DNA from: JBELMB01 sp042088665
GTDB taxonomy: Bacteria; Pseudomonadota; Alphaproteobacteria; Rhodobacterales; Rhodobacteraceae
Reading direction: 5' to 3'
DNA: 43,572 bases
Assembly (NCBI GenBank): GCA_042088665.1
Contig: JBELMB010000028.1
Span: 1 to 43,572 of the forward strand
The position numbers were made by a program, and so were the translations under genes. Positions 31,972 through 39,465 of the stretch are shown piece after piece. The notes under the pieces were generated by a model. That model did no database searches. It worked only from the letters and a program-made list of their open reading frames with translations, and was not told where the DNA came from. The first letter of the stretch is position 1. Each line of letters begins with the position of its first letter.

Positions 31972-32930
31972 GCCTGAGCGTTCTGGGTGCGGGCGCCTTT
32001 GGCACCGCGCTCGCCGTGGCGCTGGCACGTGATGGACGGCAGGTCACGCTCTGGGCGCGCGACCCGGACGCCGTGGCACAGATCACCGCGACACGCAGGG
32101 CGCCGCGTCTTCCGGATGTGCCTCTGCCCGCCAGCATCCTGCCCACAGCTGACCTCATGACCGCCTGCGCCGCGCCTCTTAGGTTGCTTGCGGTTCCGGC
32201 GCAGCAATTGGCCCAGGTCCTGAACGCCCTGCCCAAAGGGACAGATCCCGGCACATGGGTGCTGTGTTGCAAGGGGCTGGATCTCGCCAGCGGGCGGGCG
32301 CTCAGTTCTATCGCGGCAGAGGCCCTTCCCGGCGCGCGCATCGCCGTCCTGACCGGGCCAAGCTTTGCTGCCGACATCGCCCGGGGTCTGCCTACGGCGC
32401 TGACCCTCGCCTGCGCGGATGAGACCGCCGGTCAGAGCCTTCAACAGGATCTGTCAACGCCTGTTCTGCGGCTTTACCGCAGCACGGATGTCACCGGGGC
32501 AGAGCTGGGCGGAGCCCTGAAGAACGTGATCGCCATCGCCTGCGGGGTCTGTATCGGCGCGGGTCTGGGCGACAGTGCCCGCGCCGCGATCCTGTCCCGC
32601 GGTTTTGCCGAGATGACCCGGCTTGCCGTGCATCTTGGCGCGCGGCCCCAGACCCTTTCGGGACTGTCCGGGCTGGGCGACCTGACCCTGACTTGCACCT
32701 CGACTGGCTCGCGCAACTTTCGCTTTGGGCAGGCGTTGGGCGCCGGAGCCGCGTTCGACCCCACGATCACCGTCGAAGGTGCCGCGACAGCGCGCGCCAC
32801 GGCCCACCTCGCCCGGCGCCATGCGCTGAGCCTGCCCATTTGTACCGCAACCGCCGCCCTGACCGAAGGGCGCTTGACCGTGGCCGCGGCGATGGATCAA
32901 CTCCTCTCCAGACCTCTGAAGGAAGAATGA
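31968..32930 (+). CDS. gpsA: NAD(P)-dependent glycerol-3-phosphate dehydrogenase
   Basis: A 320-residue cytoplasmic enzyme reducing dihydroxyacetone phosphate to sn-glycerol-3-phosphate for phospholipids. The Rossmann motif LGAGAFGTALA, the stretch VLTGPSFAADIARGLPTALT, the catalytic-lysine region GALKNVIAIACGV and GLGDLTLTCTS are intact. Its ATG overlaps the tsaD stop (ATGA), which fixes the start and rejects a long upstream open frame. It is followed by the yciI-like gene after one base. Confidence 0.96.
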   Translation: MSLSVLGAGAFGTALAVALARDGRQVTLWARDPDAVAQITATRRAPRLPDVPLPASILPTADLMTACAAPLRLLAVPAQQLAQVLNALPKGTDPGTWVLCCKGLDLASGRALSSIAAEALPGARIAVLTGPSFAADIARGLPTALTLACADETAGQSLQQDLSTPVLRLYRSTDVTGAELGGALKNVIAIACGVCIGAGLGDSARAAILSRGFAEMTRLAVHLGARPQTLSGLSGLGDLTLTCTSTGSRNFRFGQALGAGAAFDPTITVEGAATARATAHLARRHALSLPICTATAALTEGRLTVAAAMDQLLSRPLKEE

Positions 32931-32931
32931 C

Positions 32932-33204
32932 ATGCTTGTAGCCCTCATGTGCCAGGACAAGGCTGGCGCGCTCGACATCCGCAAGGCCAACCGCGACGCG
33001 CATCTCGCCTATATCGAAGAAACCGGCGTCGTCTCCATGGCGGGCCCGCTGCTCGACACCGCAGGCGAGATGTGCGGCAGCCTGATCGTGCTGGACGTGG
33101 CGGATTTCGGCGCGGCGGAAAACTGGGCCGCCAACGATCCCTACGCCGCCGCCGGTCTGTTCGAAGAGGTCACCCTGCGGCCTTGGAAAAAGGTGGTGGG
33201 ATGA
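32932..33204 (+). CDS. YciI-like protein
   Basis: A 90-residue cytoplasmic protein of the ferredoxin-like YCII fold: MLVALMCQDKAGALDIRKAN, HLAYIEETG, and DPYAAAGLFEEVTLRPWKKV near the end. The conserved histidine and the C-terminal DPY...AGLF motif match the family. Family members are proposed to be small dehydratases or hydrolases, but no substrate is known. It sits between gpsA and the EVE gene; its stop overlaps the EVE start (ATGA). Confidence 0.9.
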   Translation: MLVALMCQDKAGALDIRKANRDAHLAYIEETGVVSMAGPLLDTAGEMCGSLIVLDVADFGAAENWAANDPYAAAGLFEEVTLRPWKKVVG

Positions 33205-33626
33205 ACCACTGGCTGTTCAAGTCGGAACCCGACACCTGGTCCTGGCAGGATCAGGTGGCCAAGGGCGACCTGGGCGAGGAATGGGATGGCGTGCGCAACT
33301 ACCAGGCCCGCAACTTCATGCGCGAGATGAAGATTGGGGATCTCGGGTTCTTCTATCACTCACAAAAAGCCAAGGCAGTTGTTGGCCTTGTCGAGGTGAT
33401 CACCGAATCGCACCCCGACAGCAGCACGGACGATCCCCGCTGGGAGTGCGTCGATATCAAGGCCCTGCAGCCCCTGCCCGTCGCCGTTACGCTGGATCAG
33501 ATCAAGGCCGAGGCCCGGCTGGCCGAGATGGTGCTGGTCAAGAACGCGCGCCTGTCTGTGCAACCGGTCACCGAATCAGAATGGCGTCTGGTCTGCGAGA
33601 TGGGGGGGTTTAGCGGGCAAGCCTAG
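33201..33626 (+). CDS. EVE domain protein
   Basis: A 141-residue single-domain protein: MNHWLFKSEPDTWSWQDQVA, EWDGVRNYQARNFMREMKIG, and FYHSQKAKAVVGLVEV. These are the standard EVE landmarks with the aromatic cage used to bind modified bases in the related YTH/PUA-like fold. Known: EVE domains read modified nucleic acids. Location after the t6A gene tsaD hints at tRNA or DNA base modification, but this is inference. Its ATG overlaps the yciI-like stop. Its last 17 bases overlap the end of the convergent gene on the minus strand. Confidence 0.92.
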   Translation: MNHWLFKSEPDTWSWQDQVAKGDLGEEWDGVRNYQARNFMREMKIGDLGFFYHSQKAKAVVGLVEVITESHPDSSTDDPRWECVDIKALQPLPVAVTLDQIKAEARLAEMVLVKNARLSVQPVTESEWRLVCEMGGFSGQA

Positions 33627-34065
33627 GCACTTCGCCCGGTTCTTCCGGTGGACCGGGATTCAGCAGCGCGAGATCCGGCAGATCCAGCCATTTCAAGACC
33701 GCGGCCCGCTCTTCGTGGACCATGACCTCGATCTCGCCTTCGCTTTCAGTGACTTGCTGGTAAATCCGCGCGATCCCATAGGCCACGGCACCGGGCGCGT
33801 GAATCCCTATGCGCAGCGCCGACCGGGGCGAGCGCACCTCCTGTACCCGATGACTGAGCCAGTGCAATTCCTTGAATCCCACGTCGACCGAGTCAATGTC
33901 GGACAGATCGACAAGACTTCGGGAATGCAACCCAACCTGATGATCGGGATAAAGCGCCGAAAAGAGGATGCGCAGATCCTCGCGTGTGATGGTCCGAGCG
34001 TAACGCACGTAGAGCGCATTGAACTCGGGATGACGTCGCACTGAAAACGGAATGGCACCCTCCAT
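33610..34065 (-). CDS. Conserved-looking protein of unknown function
   Basis: A 151-residue soluble protein: MEGAIPFSVRRHPEFNALYV, ALYPDHQVGLHSRSLVDLSD, GFKELHWLSHRVQEV, then a C-terminal helix and a Pro/Glu-rich tail (NPGPPEEPGEVPRLAR). The alternation of strands and helices, with a VDLSDIDSVDV strand, faintly recalls STAS/SpoIIAA-like folds, but I cannot place it in a family. No signal or membrane segment. It is a single gene that overlaps the 3' end of the EVE gene by 17 bp in opposite orientation. Such overlap limits any separate terminator. Confidence 0.65.
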   Translation of the reverse strand: MEGAIPFSVRRHPEFNALYVRYARTITREDLRILFSALYPDHQVGLHSRSLVDLSDIDSVDVGFKELHWLSHRVQEVRSPRSALRIGIHAPGAVAYGIARIYQQVTESEGEIEVMVHEERAAVLKWLDLPDLALLNPGPPEEPGEVPRLAR

Positions 34066-34228
34066 CCCAATGGCAGAAAGCCGGTTTCAAAGAGTTAGAC
34101 GTAGATTGTAGCCAAGATTGTCTCGCAAATTTGCGGATTTACCGATCACAATATCGTCAACCTGTAGCAGAGTTGACGGATCACCGCCAGTGTCGAAGCT
34201 GGTAAGGCATGGGACGGGAGAGACAGAC

Positions 34229-34627
34229 ATGCTGGAATTCATCAATGTAATCGCCGCCGCCTTTGTGGCCTTTGCCGCCGGAGCGGTCTGGTACATGGCC
34301 CTCGCCACGCCCTGGATGGCCGCTGCAAAGATCCCGGTGGGCGCGGATGGAAAACCCGAAGGTGGTCAAAGCCCCGGGCTCTTTGCCTTTACCTTTGTGA
34401 TGCAGCTTCTGGTGGCAGGAATGATGCGCCACATCTTTGCCCTCAGCGGGGTCGAGACACTCGGCGCCGGGTTGGTCAGCGGCCTTGGAATCGGATTGTT
34501 CTTCATCACGCCGTGGATTGCGATCAACAACGCCTATGGCATGCGCCCTCTCGCACTGACCGCGATCGACGGCGGCTATGCCACGCTGGCCTGCGCACTT
34601 ATGGGGATCGTTCTGACACTGTTCTGA
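34229..34627 (+). CDS. DUF1761 membrane protein
   Basis: A 132-residue protein with four predicted helices (about 3-23, 46-68, 74-97 and 110-131). MLEFINVIAAAFVAFAAGAV, with the motif GAVWYMALATPWMAA, and INNAYGMRPLALTAIDGGYA are typical of DUF1761 integral membrane proteins, whose function is unknown. The start at 34229 follows a GGGAG ribosome site; earlier in-frame codons lack one. It stands alone between divergent and convergent neighbours. Confidence 0.85.
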   Translation: MLEFINVIAAAFVAFAAGAVWYMALATPWMAAAKIPVGADGKPEGGQSPGLFAFTFVMQLLVAGMMRHIFALSGVETLGAGLVSGLGIGLFFITPWIAINNAYGMRPLALTAIDGGYATLACALMGIVLTLF

Positions 34628-34670
34628 GTTCAGAGCGGCGCGGCCCGTGGCGGCCGCGCAAGCGCAGGAC

Positions 34671-34710
34671 AAAAAAAAGGGGGAGCCCCGGTGTAACGAC
34701 AGGGCTCCCC
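34671..34710 (-). terminator. Rho-independent terminator
   Basis: On the minus strand GGGGAGCCC (34710-34702) - 13 bases - GGGCTCCCC (34688-34680) forms a perfect 9-bp stem, followed by 8 T residues (34678-34671). It ends whatever is read leftward from the DUF2853 side, 220 bp past that gene. Confidence 0.9.
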
Positions 34711-34929
34711 GCTCACCCACGTGCTCCCTACGCACCACACGTGAAACGAAATCTACGGGCCCGACCGTTCTAGCCAGCTCTCGGAAACCCTAGGCGGCGG
34801 GGGCTTTTCAAGCAACTCGATAATCTGCGCAATTTCACACAAACCCAATGCGGTCCGCTCATGACCTTGCCCGTTTTTATCACCCGGCGGCCATGTGGCG
34901 CCCCGACCTGTGGCCGGAAGGAAGGCGGG
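34711..34929 (-). ncRNA. Candidate small RNA or long 3' untranslated region
   Basis: Between the DUF2853 stop and the strong terminator lie about 220 bp with no reading frame I can support. On the minus strand a second hairpin precedes the terminator (GTGC...GCAC flanked by CAC/GTG, near 34716-34741). A noncoding tail of this length ending in an ideal terminator fits a small RNA with its own promoter or a processed 3' RNA. No known RNA family is recognised. Confidence 0.35.
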
Positions 34930-35271
34930 TCAGCCGTAGACGCCTTCCTTGCCGAAATGTTTGGTCAGCATATAGTAGACAACCGCCCGGTATTTGTTGC
35001 GCTCTGACTTGCCGTAAACTTCGACCACCTGATTGATCGCCTCGATCAAATCGTCGCTGTCCGCCAAGCCAAGCTTCTTGACGAGAAAGTTCTTCTTGAC
35101 GGTTTCAAGCTCTCCCGGCTGGGAGCTGGCCACGGTGGAGGCATCCGAGTCATAGATTGACGGCCCACACCCAATGGTCACCTTCTTCAGCAGGTCCATA
35201 TCGGGCTCCATCCCGCATTTGGTGCGCAGATCATCTGCATATTTCTCGATCAGCTCGTCGCGCCGTCCCAT
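34930..35271 (-). CDS. DUF2853 family protein
   Basis: A 113-residue small soluble protein: MGRRDELIEKYADDLRTKCG, VTIGCGPSIYDSDASTVASS, ELETVKKNFLVKKLGL, then NKYRAVVYYMLTKHFGKEGV. It is all helical by composition and belongs to the DUF2853 family, common in Rhodobacterales; function unknown. Two cysteines (TKCGMEPDMDLLKKVTIGCG) are conserved-looking. The start at 35271 fits the family N-terminus; the longer open frame upstream is not supported. It diverges from the HD gene, with a palindrome pair in the shared 317-bp gap. Confidence 0.85.
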   Translation of the reverse strand: MGRRDELIEKYADDLRTKCGMEPDMDLLKKVTIGCGPSIYDSDASTVASSQPGELETVKKNFLVKKLGLADSDDLIEAINQVVEVYGKSERNKYRAVVYYMLTKHFGKEGVYG

Positions 35272-35588
35272 GGCAAACTCCTTGTTGTCTTGTGCGATCA
35301 GGGCCTTGCGCCCACGCCGCACCTCGCCTGATGGCACCATGGTACCGGGTCTCGTACCCCTGACAAGGGGGATCGGCCTCGACTTGCTCCCCATTGTCGG
35401 GGTCCGAGGCAGGCAAGGTCGCAATTGCGACAGATCTGTCAGAGCGTTCCGTGCCAGCCTGCCCACGGCACCTGACGCCCCGCGGCACGCCCTTTGACTG
35501 CACCGGACCAGCGCTCTAACCTGTGTCTCGAACCGCCCGGAACGCCAAACAGCACCCCGGCACCCCCGCAAACCCAAGGAGCAAAAGC
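35272..35588. other. Divergent intergenic region (317 bp)
   Basis: It lies between DUF2853 (minus) and the HD gene (plus). It contains a near-palindrome ggcaccatggtacc at 35334-35347 and the two adjoining palindromes at 35418-35440. No coding remnant is seen. An AAGGAG ribosome site (about 35576-35581) precedes the HD start. Confidence 0.6.
35418..35440. promoter_or_regulatory. Two overlapping perfect palindromes, candidate operators
   Basis: GTCGCAATTGCGAC (35418-35431, 14 bp) and GACAGATCTGTC (35429-35440, 12 bp) share three bases. Both are perfect. They lie between two divergent genes and have the size of dimer-binding sites; no known regulator motif is recognised. Confidence 0.5.
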
Positions 35589-36197
35589 ATGAGCGAAGCC
35601 CAAACCGTCAGCTTCACCCAGATGAAGGATGGCACGAAGGAAGACTACATGCTGCTCGAGAAGCTGGAGAAGCCGTTTCTGGCCCTGACAGCCGATCGGG
35701 TCCTTGAGGAATTGCGCCGCGCCGGGGAGGCCACGCTCGAAGGCTACAGGATCACCCGTCTCGAACATGGGCTGCAATCCGCCACGCGGGCGGAGCGGGA
35801 TGGCGCTGACGTGGACTGGATCGTCGGGGCCTTGCTGCATGACATCGGCGACGGGCTTGCCCCGCAGAACCACGACCGCATGTCCGCCGAAGTGATCCGG
35901 CCCTTTGTGCGCTGGGACGTGGCCTGGGTGGTCGAGCATCACGGCATCTTCCAGATGCTCTACTACGGTCATCACTATGGATGGGATCGCGACGCGCGCG
36001 ACCGCTACAAGGACCATCCCTGTTTCGACAGCTGCGCAACCTTTTGCGAACGCTGGGATCAAAGCGCCTTTGACCCTGACTACGACGCCCATCCGCTGGC
36101 GCATTTCGAACCCATGGTCCGAGAGGTTTTCAACCGCAAGGCGCATGATCCAGCGGTCCAGCGCGAGGGCCATGTCTCTCAACTTGTTCAGGTCTGA
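35589..36197 (+). CDS. HD-domain protein, PhnZ/MIOX-like
   Basis: A 202-residue protein of the HD superfamily. The metal ligands appear in order: H60 (YRITRLEHGLQSA), H84-D85 (ALLHDIGDG), and H117/H118 (VVEHHGIFQ), with H95 close by. The YxxxxLEHxLQ start is typical of the branch that includes the mixed-valent di-iron oxygenases PhnZ and myo-inositol oxygenase, rather than nucleotide phosphohydrolases. Known: such enzymes cleave C-P or C-C bonds with O2. No phosphonate genes are nearby, so the substrate is unknown. The AAGGAG ribosome site fixes the start at 35589. Confidence 0.8.
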   Translation: MSEAQTVSFTQMKDGTKEDYMLLEKLEKPFLALTADRVLEELRRAGEATLEGYRITRLEHGLQSATRAERDGADVDWIVGALLHDIGDGLAPQNHDRMSAEVIRPFVRWDVAWVVEHHGIFQMLYYGHHYGWDRDARDRYKDHPCFDSCATFCERWDQSAFDPDYDAHPLAHFEPMVREVFNRKAHDPAVQREGHVSQLVQV

Positions 36198-36240
36198 GCT
36201 GCGGTTCACAGGTCGTTAAGTCCTGAAAGCTAGAGATTCA

Positions 36241-36260
36241 GGGACCTGACTTGAGGTCCC
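36241..36260 (+). promoter_or_regulatory. Hairpin covering the ribosome site of the kinase gene
   Basis: GGGACCT (36241-36247) - GACTTG - AGGTCCC (36254-36260), a perfect 7-bp stem ending five bases before the ATG at 36266. The only Shine-Dalgarno-like bases (GAGG, 36253-36256) are in the right arm, so folding would block ribosome entry. Confidence 0.6.
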
Positions 36261-36265
36261 CTGGC

Positions 36266-38554
36266 ATGAGCCGAACGCTCTACATTTCTGCAGCCGCGGC
36301 GGCGGCAATCGCGCTGGCGCTCTGGATGGGCAATCATCTCGTCCAGCGGACGGCCGACCGCGATCTGGAAATGCGGGCTCAGGCCACTGCGGCGCTCTGG
36401 CTCGATCATCTCTTGCATCACGAACACGACCTGCTGTCCGTTCTCCAGGGGTCAGAGGCCAGCGCGGAGCTTCTGGAAGGCATCACCGGCTTCGTGACAA
36501 ATGGCAACGTGTTCAAACTTCAGGTCCACGACTTGCAGGGGGAGACCGTGTTCAAGACGGAACTGGGGGGCAGGTTCGTCGGAGCGCATCCTCACCATCA
36601 TGAACATGCAGTTGTGGGCACTGGCGGTGTGGCAGAGACTGAAACCCTCTTGTCACGTGCCCTTCGGACCCGTGCTCCCGTCACAGAGCTGTGCAGCGGT
36701 GAGCACGAACCCAATTTACCCACGCATTACGCAGAGTCCTACTACCCCATCTTCATCGATGGGAAATTCGTCGGTGTTTCAGAGCTTTATGTCGATGTCA
36801 CCGAGGAAGCCACAGAAGTAAAAAGCCTGTTCCGTGGATTGGCGCTGGCGATCGGCGCCATCATCATTGTCGTCATGCTGATCCCCTTCGCCGTCGTTAT
36901 GCTGATTTCGATGAAGCTGCGGAATACAGCCGTCACGCTCGACCAGGCCCGCAGGGAGGCAGAGGCCGCCGAACGAACCAAATCCGCCTTTCTCGCCAAC
37001 ATGAGCCATGAGATCCGGACACCGATGAACGGCATCATCGCCATGTCGGAGCTTTTGGAACAAAACGAACTGACGCAGGAGCAACGCTCGCTGACCACGA
37101 CGATTTCTTCCTCCGCCGTGGCGCTGCTGACCATAATCAACGATATCCTCGACTTCTCCAAGATCGAGGCCGGCAAGATGCAGGTGCGCGAAGAGGCATT
37201 CGACTTGCTGGGCTTGGTGCAGGACGTGGCCGCGTTGTTTTCGCCCGCGGCTGCTGCAAAGTCAGTGGAGATCGTCGTTGAAAGCGTGCTCGATCCCCCC
37301 TTGATGGTGATCGGCGATTCGGCACGGCTTCGGCAGTGTCTGCTCAACGTGGTGGGCAACGCGGTCAAGTTCACGCCGCAGGGCCATATCCACATCTGGC
37401 TGAACCAGACCGAAAACGATCAGGTCATCCTGAAGATCACCGACACCGGTGTCGGCATCTCGGAGGACAAGCTGGACCACGTCTTCGAGGAATTCTCGCA
37501 GATCGACAACACCGACACCCGCGTGTTTCAGGGCACGGGGCTGGGGCTGGCGATCACTCTACGCCTCGTGCGGCTGATGGGTGGCACCATGAGTGCGCGG
37601 TCCAAGCCCGGCGCAGGCTCCGTCTTCGAGATCCGCGTGCCCCTGGCCGCGGCGCCAAATCCCCCGGAGGACATCGCCTTTTGGCGCGGGACACGCGCAG
37701 CATTGACGGGCAAACGGGTGCTGGTCCTTGAAGAACTGGATGTGACGCGCAATGCCCTGCGTACCATCCTGACAGGTCTCGGGATCAAACCGGTGGTCGC
37801 CCGATCCGCTGATGAAGCCCGCGATCTTTACAACGCGTACCAAAGACAGGGCACGCCACCAGACCTTGGTCTGGTTGGCTGCAGCATGGTCGATCGGTCC
37901 GGCGAGAATGTGCAGAACCCGTTGCGCGCCCTTGCGGCGCCGGGGGGCCTGCCCTGTTTTGTCCTGACACGTGCGGACAAGGATGTTTCCAACGCGCAGG
38001 CGGAACAGATGGGGTTCGTCTTGGCCCTGCGCAAACCCCCCGCGCCAGAGCCATTGGCCGGCGCAATTTGCGCCACACTGGGACTGGGGACCCAGACCAT
38101 CGGTGTCATTCCACAGGACCCCGCGGCAGACAGCCTTGACGCGCTGAACGGCAAGACTGTTCTGCTGGCCGAGGACAACGCCACCAACCAATTGGTGATC
38201 CGAAAATTGCTGGCCAAGACCGACATTCGGCTGGAGGTGGCCTGCAATGGCCAAGAAGCCGTCACCATGTACGCGCAGCTGATGCCGGATCTCGTGCTGA
38301 TGGATGTCTCCATGCCGGTGATGAATGGCTACGATGCCACCCAACACATCCGTGCGCTGGAAACACGCAATGATCTGCGCACCTGCCCCATCGTGGCCCT
38401 GACAGCAAACGCCATGGTCGAAGACCGCAGTGCCTGTCTTGAGGCAGGCATGTCAGATTTCCTGTCAAAGCCCGTCCGCCGGGTGGAACTTTTGACAATG
38501 CTGGCCCGTTGGCTGAGCGACGACAGTGTCACTCCCCGAAAACGGGCAAGTTGA
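36266..38554 (+). CDS. Hybrid sensor histidine kinase with pseudo-receiver and receiver
   Basis: A 762-residue membrane kinase. Helix 1 (about 4-22) and helix 2 (about 192-215) flank a periplasmic sensor of about 165 residues that is rich in His (HPHHHEHAVV, HLLHHEHD), suggesting metal binding. The HisKA domain has H248 in NMSHEIRTPMNG. The ATPase domain has NVVGNAVKFT, DTGVGI and GTGLGLAI. A first receiver-like domain (about 480-590) has lost the phospho-acceptor: LVGCSMVDRSG stands where LMDxxMPxxDG belongs. The last receiver (about 625-745) is intact, with D680 in LVLMDVSMPVMNGYDA. The start at 36266 avoids a TTG in the hairpin. No response regulator gene is adjacent, so the output is probably elsewhere or by a phosphotransfer protein. 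Confidence 0.93.
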   Translation: MSRTLYISAAAAAAIALALWMGNHLVQRTADRDLEMRAQATAALWLDHLLHHEHDLLSVLQGSEASAELLEGITGFVTNGNVFKLQVHDLQGETVFKTELGGRFVGAHPHHHEHAVVGTGGVAETETLLSRALRTRAPVTELCSGEHEPNLPTHYAESYYPIFIDGKFVGVSELYVDVTEEATEVKSLFRGLALAIGAIIIVVMLIPFAVVMLISMKLRNTAVTLDQARREAEAAERTKSAFLANMSHEIRTPMNGIIAMSELLEQNELTQEQRSLTTTISSSAVALLTIINDILDFSKIEAGKMQVREEAFDLLGLVQDVAALFSPAAAAKSVEIVVESVLDPPLMVIGDSARLRQCLLNVVGNAVKFTPQGHIHIWLNQTENDQVILKITDTGVGISEDKLDHVFEEFSQIDNTDTRVFQGTGLGLAITLRLVRLMGGTMSARSKPGAGSVFEIRVPLAAAPNPPEDIAFWRGTRAALTGKRVLVLEELDVTRNALRTILTGLGIKPVVARSADEARDLYNAYQRQGTPPDLGLVGCSMVDRSGENVQNPLRALAAPGGLPCFVLTRADKDVSNAQAEQMGFVLALRKPPAPEPLAGAICATLGLGTQTIGVIPQDPAADSLDALNGKTVLLAEDNATNQLVIRKLLAKTDIRLEVACNGQEAVTMYAQLMPDLVLMDVSMPVMNGYDATQHIRALETRNDLRTCPIVALTANAMVEDRSACLEAGMSDFLSKPVRRVELLTMLARWLSDDSVTPRKRAS

Positions 38555-38718
38555 CGGATCAGACGTCCCAAAACTCTACTTTGGTGTAACCTGCGCGCGC
38601 AATTGGACTGTCGAACGCATCAAATGCGCCCATCAAAAGTAAGGGTAAAAAACACATATTCTTCCCTTAGCGAGAATCGGTTAATCGCACCGTTGCAGCG
38701 AGAGTGGGGAGTGCGCTG

Positions 38719-39405
38719 ATGTCGTATCAGTTTCGCGAAGAAAATGTTGTTCGCTTGTCCTCCGGGACAGAATTACGCGTGGACCGGCCAAGGTCCCTTG
38801 GTCCTTTGTCAGCGGCTGAGCTGGCGCATTGCCGGGACATGAACATCCCGCTGGCGTATGATCCGATGCAGTCGGGGTGGGTGTCCGCCGCGACCTTGGA
38901 TGACATCACCGGCGCAGACGTCATCGTGGAGGCCGAGCGCGCGTCGGTGATCCTGCGCCCTTGGCGCATGTCCGACCTGACCCGGTTCCGCGCGTTGCTG
39001 GACGACCCCGCCGTCTGGACCATGCTGCCGGAGACCTATCCTGATCCACTGACGGACGATCTGGCACGGACGCTGCTGGATGTGTCGATCAACGGCCAAC
39101 ACCACATGGTGCGCGCCATCGAACAGCAAGGAGAGGTTGTCGGCCAAGTGCGCCTGGCGTTCGGCGTCTTGCCCACAGAGCCCAAGCTGGCAGAACTCAG
39201 CTATTGGCTCGGAAGAGATCACTGGGGGCAGGGGTTGGCACGCACCGCGATTGAAAGCTTGCTGAAGCAGAGCGCGCCTCGCCCGCTCAGTGCCCGCGTC
39301 CTGCCGGACAATCTGGCCTCTCGCCGGATACTGGAAAAGCTTGGCTTCATCATGATGGGCCGCGACTCGCGCGACCCCAACTGGTTTGCCTATCGCCGCG
39401 GCTGA
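38719..39405 (+). CDS. GNAT-family N-acetyltransferase (RimJ/RimL-like)
   Basis: A 228-residue protein. An N-terminal extension of about 75 residues (MSYQFREENVVRLSSGTELR) precedes a GNAT domain: VILRPWRMSDLTRFRALLDD, LAELSYWLGRDHWGQGLART (acetyl-CoA loop), and RVLPDNLASRRILEKLGFIM. The start at 38719 follows GGGGAG; a GTG 15 bases upstream is less likely because it overlaps that site. The substrate is unknown; the RimJ/RimL branch often modifies protein N-termini or small molecules. The 164-bp gap upstream contains an AAGGG/CCCTT inverted repeat near 38640-38669. Confidence 0.88.
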   Translation: MSYQFREENVVRLSSGTELRVDRPRSLGPLSAAELAHCRDMNIPLAYDPMQSGWVSAATLDDITGADVIVEAERASVILRPWRMSDLTRFRALLDDPAVWTMLPETYPDPLTDDLARTLLDVSINGQHHMVRAIEQQGEVVGQVRLAFGVLPTEPKLAELSYWLGRDHWGQGLARTAIESLLKQSAPRPLSARVLPDNLASRRILEKLGFIMMGRDSRDPNWFAYRRG

Positions 39406-39465
39406 CAGATCGCGGATAGCATGACACCATCGCCCGGAACGACCGGGCGGCGCATCAGGGACGCA

